DNA of 64,000 nucleotides from NCBI RefSeq assembly GCF_004341505.2, contig NZ_SLYP02000002.1:310001-374000 (forward strand). Direction: 5' to 3'. Both the position numbers and the translations under genes were made by a program. The stretch's first letter is position 1; each line of letters begins with the position of its first letter. Below are positions 1-9,018 of the stretch, one piece after another. The notes below the pieces were generated by a model that worked only from the letters and a program-made list of their open reading frames with translations, did no database searches and was not told where the DNA came from. Source of the stretch: Sphingomonas sp. JUb134 (GTDB lineage Bacteria; Pseudomonadota; Alphaproteobacteria; Sphingomonadales; Sphingomonadaceae).

Positions 1-141
1 AGCGATGTCAGCGCGGAAGAGCGGCGAGCCATCCCCAAGCATATCCCGAGATCGCCCTTTGAGTATAGCGTGGAGTCACGCCTAGTGTTGATAATGAACC
101 CTTATCAACACCCCATTGTTGAAGCTTCTATATCCCGGTAA
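1..141 (+). other. Open frame entering from the left edge (possible gene tail)
   Basis: One frame is open from the first base to a TAA at 139-141 (46 codons, including SAEERRAIPKHIPR). It could be the C-terminal tail of a gene lying to the left. I recognise no family, and an inverted repeat at 85-111 lies inside it, so the stretch may equally be leader DNA of the operon that begins at 209. Confidence 0.2.
85..111. promoter_or_regulatory. Perfect inverted repeat, candidate operator
   Basis: Arms GTGTTGATAA (85-94) and TTATCAACAC (102-111) are perfectly complementary around the 7-base spacer TGAACCC. The dyad is AT-rich and lacks a following T-tract, so it resembles a dimeric-repressor operator more than a terminator. 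It lies about 100 bp before the four-gene TIR/recombinase operon and may control it. Confidence 0.4.
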
Positions 142-208
142 GGAATAGGAGCTGGCTGTTCGTGCGCCGGCGGGCCTCCGCACCGGGGCGCAACAGGGAA
201 GACGCGGC

Positions 209-727
209 GTGTACGATCATCTGAGTGACCTTGCGCAGCGGCTCGGCCGCCATATGGCCGAGCATAGCCCCAAGGGCCTGCCGACGCATTTTGGCGACGA
301 GCTGCTCGAGGCGTTCCCGCAGGAGAGCCGCAAGACGCTGGGGATGGCGCTGGCCGAGCTCGAAGCCGATGGGCTCGTGACGCTCTCGCGCGTGCTGGGG
401 CCGCACCTGCCGCGCGTGCGCACAACGGTAGAGCTGTTCATCGCCAGCGATCCGGCGATCACCGGGCACGACCCGGTCGAGGATTCGGTCGTGCTCGCCC
501 GGTTGCTGCTCGACCAGCCCGAACTGGGCGGGAACGCCAGGAAGCTCGAGGAGGCCGCGGGCTGGGAGCGCCGCCGCTTCAACCCCGCCTTCGCGCTGCT
601 GATCCCATGCGTTCACGACGGCCGCGTGCGCAAGTCGCTGCAGGACGACTATCCGACGATGGGGATCCTACTCGCCGACGAGGATCTGGTCCAGCTGCGC
701 CGCTACGTTCAGCGCAACAGCGGATGA
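209..727 (+). CDS. Winged-helix-like hypothetical protein, first gene of TIR operon
   Basis: A 172-residue protein with a GTG start. No named family is recognised. The sequence reads as two small helical, winged-helix-like modules. The C-terminal part (around the GWERRRFNPAFALL stretch, then a PTMGILLADEDLVQLRRYV end) resembles the C-terminus of the TIR protein encoded next (GWEPRRMNSAICYL), so the two proteins probably share a domain. Its stop overlaps the next start (ATGA at 724-727), which indicates translational coupling. Function is unknown; a partner, sensor or DNA-binding subunit of the TIR protein is a reasonable inference. Confidence 0.7.
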   Translation: MYDHLSDLAQRLGRHMAEHSPKGLPTHFGDELLEAFPQESRKTLGMALAELEADGLVTLSRVLGPHLPRVRTTVELFIASDPAITGHDPVEDSVVLARLLLDQPELGGNARKLEEAAGWERRRFNPAFALLIPCVHDGRVRKSLQDDYPTMGILLADEDLVQLRRYVQRNSG

Positions 728-1965
728 TCAAGTTGACCCACAATGGAAGGCCGTTCGACGCCCGCAAGTTTGCCGCGGACATTGAAGCCAAGGCGATCGA
801 GCTCGGGATGCAGGCGCTCGAGGAGAAGGCGAGGGGCGCCGCTGCCTCGATCGTCGATCCCGAGACTGGTAGTCACGCCAATGTGTTCGTCGATCGATTG
901 TCGGGGAACAGGGTTGCGATCCGCACGACCGGGTCGCCCGCCTTCGCGCGTCTTCTCGAAAAGCGTCTGGGTGTCGACCCGGGAGATGTTCAGGTCATGA
1001 ATGCCGCCGACGGGGCAAAGCACCCGAAAATCTATCTGGCCCACGCCAGCGAGGACAAGGACCGGGTCCGTCCAGTCGCCGAGTATCTCATGGCGAACGG
1101 CGTCGACGTCTGGTTCGACGAGTGGGAGATCGAGCCCGGCGACAGCCTGCGGCAGAAGATGGAGGAGGGCCTCGGCGCGATGACCCACTTCGTCGTGGTG
1201 TTGACCGAGACGTCGATCACCAAGCCATGGGTGGCCAAGGAGATCGACGTCGGCCTCGTCCAGCAGGTCGGCGGCAAGAGCCGGTTCGTGCCGCTGGTCG
1301 TCGACCTCGATCCCGCGAAGCTCTCGCCCTTCCTCCAGGCGATGCTGTTCCTCAAGATCGATCCCGCCAGTGAGGCGGACCTCAAGGGCCTGGTGGACCG
1401 GCTGCATGGTGTGAGCCGCAAGCCACCACTCGGGGACGCGCCGCGTTACGTGCAGAAGGCTCCGAGTGGGCTCGAAGGCTGGTCCCCCGCCGCGATCGCG
1501 ATCGGCAAGCACATTGTGGAGACCAGCGCGAACGCGACGGCCGTCGACCCCATCGTGACCCTCGCCGATCTGCCGGCGGCTCTCGGCATCGCTGCCGATG
1601 ACCTGCGGATCGGGCTGCTCGACCTCAAGGACGCCGGTTACCTGCGCGAGATGAACATCAGCGGGCACTATGCCCCGCAACCGGCGCTGTTTGTGGACTT
1701 CGACGAGGCGTTCATGCCCTTCAGCCCAAGCGAGGACGCGCGCACGCTCGCCAACCGGATGGTGACAGGCGAGGAGCGGGCCGTCGACACCCGGCAGCTC
1801 GCCGAAACGCTGGGATGGGAGCCGCGCCGGATGAACAGCGCCATCTGCTATCTCGAGCGGGCCGGTGCCATCAAGGCGCGGCACGCGCCCGCCTCCGCCC
1901 CCTGGCGGGCCGTGCAGCTCGTTCGCACCGACGAGACCCTGCGCTTCGCGCGTAGCCATGGCTGA
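724..1965 (+). CDS. TIR-domain protein with C-terminal winged-helix-like modules
   Basis: The 413-residue protein starts at the ATG overlapping the previous stop. A TIR domain occupies roughly residues 100-220: KIYLAHASEDK (first strand and BB-loop entry), VWFDEWEIEPGDSLRQKM, and KPWVAKEIDVGL, the W-x3-E motif whose glutamate is catalytic in TIR NADases. About 100 N-terminal residues are unassigned. The C-terminal 190 residues carry two helical, winged-helix-like modules, the last similar to the upstream gene product. Bacterial TIR proteins commonly degrade NAD or make cyclic ADP-ribose signals in phage defence. That role is inferred from the domain only. Confidence 0.8.
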   Translation: MIKLTHNGRPFDARKFAADIEAKAIELGMQALEEKARGAAASIVDPETGSHANVFVDRLSGNRVAIRTTGSPAFARLLEKRLGVDPGDVQVMNAADGAKHPKIYLAHASEDKDRVRPVAEYLMANGVDVWFDEWEIEPGDSLRQKMEEGLGAMTHFVVVLTETSITKPWVAKEIDVGLVQQVGGKSRFVPLVVDLDPAKLSPFLQAMLFLKIDPASEADLKGLVDRLHGVSRKPPLGDAPRYVQKAPSGLEGWSPAAIAIGKHIVETSANATAVDPIVTLADLPAALGIAADDLRIGLLDLKDAGYLREMNISGHYAPQPALFVDFDEAFMPFSPSEDARTLANRMVTGEERAVDTRQLAETLGWEPRRMNSAICYLERAGAIKARHAPASAPWRAVQLVRTDETLRFARSHG

Positions 1966-3088
1966 GCCTGGCCTGGTTCGTGCCGAGACGGCGCCGATCA
2001 GCGAGGTCGTTGCGCAGGTCGAGGCGCTCGCGCCGGCGCGGCGGCTTGCCGACCCCCAGTTGGTCGCAGCCGCCGCCCGGGCCTGGTCGGTCAACACGAT
2101 CCGCGCCTTCCTGTCGGACCTGAGAATCTGGGATCAGTGGTGCCGGCGGCGTGGCCTGACGACCGCCCGGGCCGACGCTGATGCGGTCGCTGCCTATCTG
2201 CGGGCTCTGTCGGGAGTCGAACAGGATCCGCGCAATCCGCTGAAGCGGCGGGCGCCCGCGACGATCGAGCGCTATCTGGTGAATATAGGCTGGGCCTACC
2301 GCATGGCCGGGCTCGAGGACCCAACCGCGGCGCCGCTGGTGCGGCTCGAGCTCAAGGGCTTGCGCAAGCTTCTGGGAACGCGACAGCGGCAGGCGCGGGG
2401 TATCCGGTTCAAGGGTGAGGTGAGCGACCTCGACGACCCGGCGACCGGAATCTGTCTCGCCCATCTGCTCAAGGCCTCCCGGCGCGACATGCTGGGCGCG
2501 CGCGATCGCGCGCTCCTGCGCGTGGCGTACGACAGCGGCTGCCGCCGCTCCGAGCTGGTCGCGATCCTGTGCGAGGCGATCGAGGGGCCCGACCCCGATG
2601 GATCCGGAACCCTGTTCATAGGCACGAGCAAGACCGACCGCGAACGGGCCGGCGCGCTCGCCTATCTGTCACCGGCGACCATGCAGGCGATCGAGGAGTG
2701 GCGGCAGGCAGGAGGGATAAAGACCGGGCCGCTTTTCCGGCGGGTCGAGACCTATTTCGACGGAGGGGTTCGGTCGGTGGGGGAGGGGGCTCTTCACCCG
2801 AACACGATCACATTGATTTACCGCCGGCTGATCCGCGCCGCTTTCGAGAAGAAGCTGCTCGGAGGAATGAGCGAAGCGGAGCTCGAGCGCTGGGTGAAAG
2901 CGGTGTCGAGCCACTCGATCAGGGTTGGCGTGGCGCAGGACAATTTCGCCGCCGGCGAGAGCCTGCCGGCGATCATGCAGGCCTATCGCTGGCGGGACCC
3001 CAAGACGGTCATGCGCTACGGTGCGCGGCTCGCGGCCAAGAGCGGGGCGTCGGCGCGCCTCGCGCGGCGCTTTCAGGAGAGCCGTTGA
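1958..3088 (+). CDS. Tyrosine recombinase (site-specific integrase)
   Basis: A 376-residue phage-integrase-family protein. The N-terminal SAM-like core-binding domain (VNTIRAFLSDLRIWDQWC) is followed by a catalytic domain with the expected residues: Arg in DSGCRRSELVAI, Lys in GTSKTDRE, HxxR in SSHSIRVG, Trp in YRWRDPKT and the nucleophile Tyr in VMRYGARL. The chosen ATG overlaps the end of the TIR gene by 8 bases, so it belongs to the same operon. Its target site is not visible here. It could move this operon or be a working part of the system; overlapping coding frames favour a functional link. Confidence 0.85.
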   Translation: MAEPGLVRAETAPISEVVAQVEALAPARRLADPQLVAAAARAWSVNTIRAFLSDLRIWDQWCRRRGLTTARADADAVAAYLRALSGVEQDPRNPLKRRAPATIERYLVNIGWAYRMAGLEDPTAAPLVRLELKGLRKLLGTRQRQARGIRFKGEVSDLDDPATGICLAHLLKASRRDMLGARDRALLRVAYDSGCRRSELVAILCEAIEGPDPDGSGTLFIGTSKTDRERAGALAYLSPATMQAIEEWRQAGGIKTGPLFRRVETYFDGGVRSVGEGALHPNTITLIYRRLIRAAFEKKLLGGMSEAELERWVKAVSSHSIRVGVAQDNFAAGESLPAIMQAYRWRDPKTVMRYGARLAAKSGASARLARRFQESR

Positions 3089-3091
3089 GCG

Positions 3092-3550
3092 ATGGTCAGG
3101 ATCAGTGTGACCGAACCATCCAAGCCGGAGCGCCGCCGGCGGGTTCTTGACTCGCTCACGGTCGCGCAACTCGCCGAGGGCGGCCTGCAGGAAGGGCAAG
3201 ACCTCGATTTCAAGCGTGAGGTGAACATCGACAAGCCGGAGGCCAAGTCCCGGCTGCTCGACGATGTCGTAGCCTTTCTGAACCGGGGCGCAGCCCGCAT
3301 CATCGTGGGCGTCGAGGAAAAGGGCGGCCGCTTCGACGGCTTCCGGCCGCTCGCGGGCGATCCGGACAAGACCGCGCTGCGGCTGCAGACTCTCATTCAG
3401 GATGGCATCACGCCCGTTCCCCTCGATGTGCAGGTCGTGCCCCTGCACCTCGAGACTGGGTTCATCCTCGATATCCAGATCCCGCGCCACGCCGGACCGC
3501 GTCTGCTATCTCGAAACATCACGGTCTTTTACGATTGTAGATATCAGTGA
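3092..3550 (+). CDS. AlbA_2 (Schlafen-like) domain protein, probably truncated
   Basis: The gene starts 3 bases after the recombinase stop. The protein carries the start of an AlbA_2/Schlafen AlbA-like domain (DUF): EGQDLDFKREV, SRLLDDVVAFLNRG and ARIIVGVEEKGG are the conserved nucleotide-binding-like blocks. At 152 residues it is much shorter than typical members (300-500), and the frame ends abruptly after NITVFYDCRYQ, where unrelated gene debris begins, so the 3' part has probably been lost by rearrangement. Such domains occur in transcriptional regulators and in several defence-associated proteins. Whether this shortened protein is functional is doubtful. Confidence 0.65.
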   Translation: MVRISVTEPSKPERRRRVLDSLTVAQLAEGGLQEGQDLDFKREVNIDKPEAKSRLLDDVVAFLNRGAARIIVGVEEKGGRFDGFRPLAGDPDKTALRLQTLIQDGITPVPLDVQVVPLHLETGFILDIQIPRHAGPRLLSRNITVFYDCRYQ

Positions 3551-3672
3551 CCCAGCGAAAGCGACGCCCACAACCGCACATGGCTGGCATCGATAACGCC
3601 GAGGCTTGTTCCCTTTCAGTTGGTGCAGCGGGGGCCACGGGGGCGGCGGACGTTGAGTGAGCGTGAACCGCA

Positions 3673-4014
3673 TCACTGCCAACCCTCGATGACGATCTTG
3701 CCGCGTGCGGTAGTGCTCTCAAGCGCCTGGTGCGCGCGCTTGAGGTTCGCGGCGAGAACCGTTCGGTGAGGGTGGTGCGCACCTCGCCGGCGTCCACGAG
3801 GCTGGCGATGGCCGACAGGATCTGACCCTGCGTTTCCATATCAGCAGTCTCGAACATGGACCGGGTGAACATAAACTCCCAGTGGGTCGACACCGACTTG
3901 CGTTTGAACGGTACGACATCGAGCGTCTTGGGGTCGTCGATGAGCGCAAAACGTCCCTGCGGGGCGATCAGCTCGGCGATCTGCTCGATATGCTCGTCGG
4001 TGTGGGTGGCCAGG
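3673..4014 (-). pseudogene. Zinc-binding alcohol dehydrogenase/quinone oxidoreductase fragment
   Basis: Read leftward, this is the C-terminal end of a ZADH-type medium-chain dehydrogenase: HTDEHIEQIAELIAPQGRF, then STHWEFMFTRSMFETADM, then in another frame AANLKRAHQALES and GKIVIEGWQ before a stop at 3673-3675. There is no start codon and at least one frameshift lies near 3770. The upstream end is fused at about 4014 to a piece of a histidine kinase on the other strand, marking a deletion or recombination junction. Confidence 0.75.
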
Positions 4015-4015
4015 C

Positions 4016-4648
4016 AGCTATATCAGCCTCGCGGTCTCGGATACCGGGATCGGCATGGATGAGGAGACAGCCACGCGAGCCGTCGAGCCGTTCTTTTCGA
4101 CAAAGGGGCCGGGCAAGGGAACAGGTCTTGGCCTTTCGATGGCGCACGGTCTTGCGCGGCAACTCGGCGGAACCCTCATGATCACGACCGTTCCCGATGC
4201 CGGGACCCGGGTGGACATCCTGCTTCCCGTGTCGACGGAGACCCCGCAGCGCGCGGCGCCAAAGGTCGAGGGAACGCTGCCCCAGGAGGGAACCGCCCTT
4301 CTTGTCGACGATGACGATCTCGTCCGTTCGAGCGTCAGCCAGATGCTCTCCGCGATCGGCTATGAGGTGACCGAGGCGAAATCGGCGGAGGACGCGCTGG
4401 CGCTGGTGAACAGCGGCATGAACCCGAGCGTCGTGGTCACCGATCATCTGATGACAGGGATGTCGGGCGCGGCCCTCGGCAGCGCGCTGCGGGCCCGCAC
4501 GCCCGTCCTGATCGTCTCGGGCTATGCCGAGAGCAGCGAGATCACTCCGGAGTTTCCGCGCCTCATGAAGCCCTTTCGGCAAGACGAACTGGCCGCGAAA
4601 CTGGCCGAGATCCGGTCGGCGAAAAGCGCGACCGGTGACTCCGCCTAG
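4016..4648 (+). pseudogene. Hybrid histidine kinase, 3' fragment (ATPase end plus receiver)
   Basis: The frame opens without a start inside a HATPase_c domain: the G1 box SDTGIGM, the F box VEPFFSTKGPG and the G2 box GTGLGLSMAHGLARQ are visible. They are followed by a response-regulator receiver domain with the acidic DDDD cluster, the phospho-acceptor region VVVTDHLMTGMSG and a terminal lysine in LMKPFRQ. The sensor, H-box and N-box are missing, so the kinase cannot be functional as it stands. An internal ATG at 4055 could at most give an ATPase scrap plus receiver. It abuts a dehydrogenase relic on the left. Confidence 0.8.
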
Positions 4649-4672
4649 ACGAAAGGTACTCGGTGTTCGGAT

Positions 4673-4690
4673 GGGGGCCTTGCGGCCCCC
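4673..4690. terminator. GC-rich hairpin between kinase relic and groEL
   Basis: GGGGGCC (4673-4679) and GGCCCCC (4684-4690) form a perfect 7-bp stem with loop TTGC. It sits between two convergent coding regions (stops at 4648 and 4696) and may end transcription from either side. There is no clear U-tract. Confidence 0.55.
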
Positions 4691-4695
4691 AATCC

Positions 4696-6363
<1,668 letters not shown>

Positions 6364-6669
6364 CTATTTGGACGACGCTTCGGTTTCGACGATCCCGAGG
6401 ATGTCGCTCTCCTTCATGATGAGCAGTTCCTCGCCGTCGATCTTGACCTCGCTGCCGGACCATTTGCCGAAGAGGACGCGGTCGCCGGCCTTGACGGACA
6501 GCTCGACCAGCTTGCCGGTCTCGTCGCGGGCGCCCGGCCCGACGGCGACGACCTCGCCCTCCTGGGGCTTCTCCTTGGCAGTATCCGGGATGATGATGCC
6601 GCCGGCCGTCTTTTCCTCGGCTTCGATGCGACGCACGGCGACACGGTCGTGCAGGGGACGGAAATGCAT
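6364..6669 (-). CDS. groES: Co-chaperonin GroES (Hsp10)
   Basis: A 101-residue co-chaperonin that caps the GroEL ring. It shows the N-terminal [14 protein letters not shown] block, the mobile loop [19 protein letters not shown] and the roof region [21 protein letters not shown] purine-rich site (GGAGG in leftward reading) precedes the ATG. It is the first gene of the leftward groESL operon. Upstream lie an RpoH-like promoter and an FNR-type palindrome; no CIRCE element is present, so HrcA control is unlikely. Confidence 0.96.
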   Translation of the reverse strand: MHFRPLHDRVAVRRIEAEEKTAGGIIIPDTAKEKPQEGEVVAVGPGARDETGKLVELSVKAGDRVLFGKWSGSEVKIDGEELLIMKESDILGIVETEASSK

Positions 6670-6735
6670 GCATTACCTCCAAAGCAGATCATGATGTGAC
6701 GACCCTCCCGTTCGCGGGGAACGGTCGTTTTCGGC

Positions 6736-6766
6736 ATAGCTAGGAAGGCGATTTTCGACCATCAAG
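6736..6766 (-). promoter_or_regulatory. Candidate heat-shock (RpoH-type) promoter of groESL
   Basis: In leftward reading, CTTGAT (6766-6761) and CCTAGCTAT (6744-6736) are separated by about 16 bases. This resembles the alphaproteobacterial sigma-32 pattern CTTG-N17-CCTAT. It would start transcription about 60 bp before groES. The match is by eye only. Confidence 0.4.
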
Positions 6767-6867
6767 ACATTTCCCGCACTTCCTGGCGCTTCAGCCATGT
6801 GAATGCCGATGCGCGCACAATCGCATGGCGCGCGGTCAGACATTGCCTCAGGAAATGCGGCGACGAG

Positions 6868-6881
6868 GTGATATAGATCAG
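6868..6881. promoter_or_regulatory. FNR-type palindrome (variant), groES / BI-1 divergent region
   Basis: GTGATATAGATCAG keeps the TGA-N6-TCA core of the island-wide motif but has G instead of C at the left edge. It lies 200 bp before groES and 290 bp before the BI-1 gene, so which promoter it serves, if any, is unclear. Confidence 0.4.
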
Positions 6882-7167
6882 CAGGCGATTGCGACCGATT
6901 CGCTACGGGACCGTCCAAGAGAAGAGGAAAACGTCGGCAGGGACGGACAGCCCATGATCTCGCTTGGTTCAGTGCTCCAGAGGCAGGGTGGCGCGATCGG
7001 GTTGCCGATCGTGAGCGCGGTCGCCGTGCAGCGCCTGATGAGCTTTACAGATGAGCTTTACAAAAGACCGGTACGTTTCAACCGGCTGCCGCACCGTGTC
7101 AGGAAGGCGCAGGACCGGACCGGCACATGCTGCCTCGGTTGCTGCAACATCTGTTGGAGATATGCAG

Positions 7168-7896
7168 ATGAACACACCTTTTGACAGCTCTCGCGCGGAT
7201 TTGCGTGGCGCCTCGCCGCGCGCGATCGCTTACGACGCCGGTCTTCGCCGTTACATGCTTGGTGTCTATCGCACGATGGCCTTGGGACTGGTCGTTACCG
7301 GGCTTGTCGCCTTCCTCGTCGCCAGCACACCAGCTCTCTATCAACCTATTTTCAGCACGCCCCTCAAATGGGTCGTGATCCTGGCCCCGCTCGCCTTCGT
7401 CCTGTTCCTCTCGTTCCGCGTTGAGCAGATGAGCGCCGCCAGTGCGCGGGTCGTATTCTATTCATTCGCGGGCGTCATGGGGCTGTCGCTGGCCAGCGTT
7501 TTCCTCGTATTCACCGGCACCAGCATCGCGCTGGCGTTCTTCTCGGCGGCCGCCCTGTTCGCCGCCATGTGCCTGTGGGGTTATACGACCAACGTCGACC
7601 TTTCGCGCTGGTCGACCTTCCTCATGGTCGGGCTTTTTGGGGTCGTCATCGCGAGCCTTATCAACCTGTTCCTTGCCTCCGACATGCTGCAGTTCGCCGT
7701 TTCGATCATTGCCGTGCTGGTCTTCACCGGCCTTACCGCCTGGGATAGCCAGCGCTTGAAGAGTCAATATTTCGCCTATGCGGGGACAGAATCAGCTGAG
7801 AAGCTCGCGGTGATGGGGGCGCTATCCCTTTACCTGGATCTCATAAACCTGTTCCAGCTCCTGCTCAACCTCATGGGGGAGCGTGAACGAGCATAG
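7168..7896 (+). CDS. Bax inhibitor-1 / YccA family membrane protein
   Basis: A 242-residue integral membrane protein with seven hydrophobic segments typical of the BI-1 family (UPF0005). These include YMLGVYRTMALGLVVTGLVA near the N-terminus and the terminal SLYLDLINLFQLLLNLMGE block. Family members act in the inner membrane as pH-dependent calcium leak channels or as FtsH-associated stress modulators (YccA). The ATG at 7168 is chosen because GGAGA lies 7 bases upstream; another ATG at 7162 is too close. It is followed by hdeD in the same direction and probably shares its stress role. Confidence 0.85.
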   Translation: MNTPFDSSRADLRGASPRAIAYDAGLRRYMLGVYRTMALGLVVTGLVAFLVASTPALYQPIFSTPLKWVVILAPLAFVLFLSFRVEQMSAASARVVFYSFAGVMGLSLASVFLVFTGTSIALAFFSAAALFAAMCLWGYTTNVDLSRWSTFLMVGLFGVVIASLINLFLASDMLQFAVSIIAVLVFTGLTAWDSQRLKSQYFAYAGTESAEKLAVMGALSLYLDLINLFQLLLNLMGERERA

Positions 7897-7942
7897 CGAC
7901 GTCACATCATGCGCCCTTTAGGGTGCCAAAAAAGGAGGCCTT

Positions 7943-8557
7943 ATGGTTGGAGTCAAAGTCGATGCCGTTTCCGGCGTGTCCGACGCGGTCGGTCAGCAGA
8001 TGTTGGGGACACTGCGCCGCAACTGGGGATGGATCGTCTTTCGCGGTGTCCTCGCGCTCGCGCTTGGCGTGGTATCCTTCCTGTTCCCGCTCAGCGCCCT
8101 GTTCGCCTTTGCGATGGTATTCGCCGCCTATGCCGGTGCCGATGGAATCCTTTCCATGGTCGCGGCGGTGCGCGGCGCCCGGCGTAAGGAGGAGCGCTGG
8201 TGGGCCTATGTGATCCGCGGGATCATTGGCATCGCGACCGCGATCCTGTTCGTGCTGATGCCCGAGGTCATGACCGTCGGCTACGCTCTCGTCACTCTTG
8301 TCATGCTGGCGATCTGGGCGATCGTGACGGGCGCCCTTGAGATGGTTGCCGCAACGAGCCTTCGCAAGGAAATCAGGGGAGAGTGGTTGATGGGCCTCTC
8401 AGGCGCCCTCTCGGTATTTCTTGGGATCGCGATCTTCATCCTGCTGGTCCTTGATCCCCTGACGACCTTGCCTTCGGCCGCGTGGGTGATCGGGGCCTAT
8501 GCAATGTTTGCCGGATTTGTTCTCATCGGCCTCGGTCTGAAGCTTCGGCGAGCTTGA
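7943..8557 (+). CDS. hdeD: HdeD family acid-resistance membrane protein (DUF308)
   Basis: A 204-residue protein with six predicted membrane segments in the paired arrangement of HdeD (GWIVFRGVLALALGVVSFLF, FAFAMVFAAYAGADGI, later WLMGLSGALSVFLGIAIFIL). A strong AGGAGG site precedes the ATG. HdeD is linked to acid resistance in E. coli, and hdeD genes are constant members of the tLST heat-resistance island. It lies 46 bp after the BI-1 gene and is probably co-transcribed. Confidence 0.88.
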   Translation: MVGVKVDAVSGVSDAVGQQMLGTLRRNWGWIVFRGVLALALGVVSFLFPLSALFAFAMVFAAYAGADGILSMVAAVRGARRKEERWWAYVIRGIIGIATAILFVLMPEVMTVGYALVTLVMLAIWAIVTGALEMVAATSLRKEIRGEWLMGLSGALSVFLGIAIFILLVLDPLTTLPSAAWVIGAYAMFAGFVLIGLGLKLRRA

Positions 8558-8619
8558 CCGTGCCACGGGAAAATGAAGCCAATAAAAAGCAACGAACTGA
8601 ACTCCAACCAGGGACCAAT

Positions 8620-8826
8620 ATGATGTCTGCTTCCGAGAAACCCACACAGCCTGTGAAGGCTGCCGAGAATGACAGGACACAGGCCGAATTAGCCTCGATG
8701 CGAGACGAGCAGCCCGCTGATGAACTGGACCCGGTGGAGGAAGCTATCATTGAGTCGTTTCCGGCCAGCGATCCTCCTAGTTGGACGCTATCGGGACCAA
8801 AGCAGGTTCTTCGCCCGAAAGCGTAG
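8620..8826 (+). CDS. Small acidic protein with SFPASDPPSW motif
   Basis: A 68-residue hydrophilic protein, starting at the ATG pair at 8620/8623. Its C-terminal half contains DPVEEAIIESFPASDPPSW, a motif that recurs in many short, uncharacterised proteobacterial proteins found beside stress genes. No catalytic residues or membrane segments are visible. It lies 62 bp behind hdeD and may be part of the same transcript. Function unknown. Confidence 0.65.
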   Translation: MMSASEKPTQPVKAAENDRTQAELASMRDEQPADELDPVEEAIIESFPASDPPSWTLSGPKQVLRPKA

Positions 8827-9018
8827 GAGTACCATGATCCGGACTCTGTCCGGTGGTCGGGTTACCCAGCGCTATTGGCGCTTCACCAGAAAGCTGGCGA
8901 TTAGCGACTTCCGGCGAGCAATCCTGTATCGTCGCGATTCGATGGAAGGGCGACGTAGGTGCCCCGGGTCTTGATCTGGTCGCATGATGCCAGCGTCGAG
9001 ATACGGAGCCTCCGGAAG

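Larger units (their letters stand above)
6670..7167. other. Divergent intergenic region, groES / BI-1
   Basis: About 500 bp without a convincing gene. It holds the candidate RpoH promoter of groESL (6736-6766) and the palindrome at 6868-6881. The sequence closest to the BI-1 gene shows a repeated GAGCTTTACA word near 7040-7060. I see no CIRCE inverted repeat. Confidence 0.5.

Noticed and set aside
6670..7167. CIRCE/HrcA operator upstream of groES
   Set aside because: No TTAGCACTC-N9-GAGTGCTAA or close variant is present in the intergenic region.
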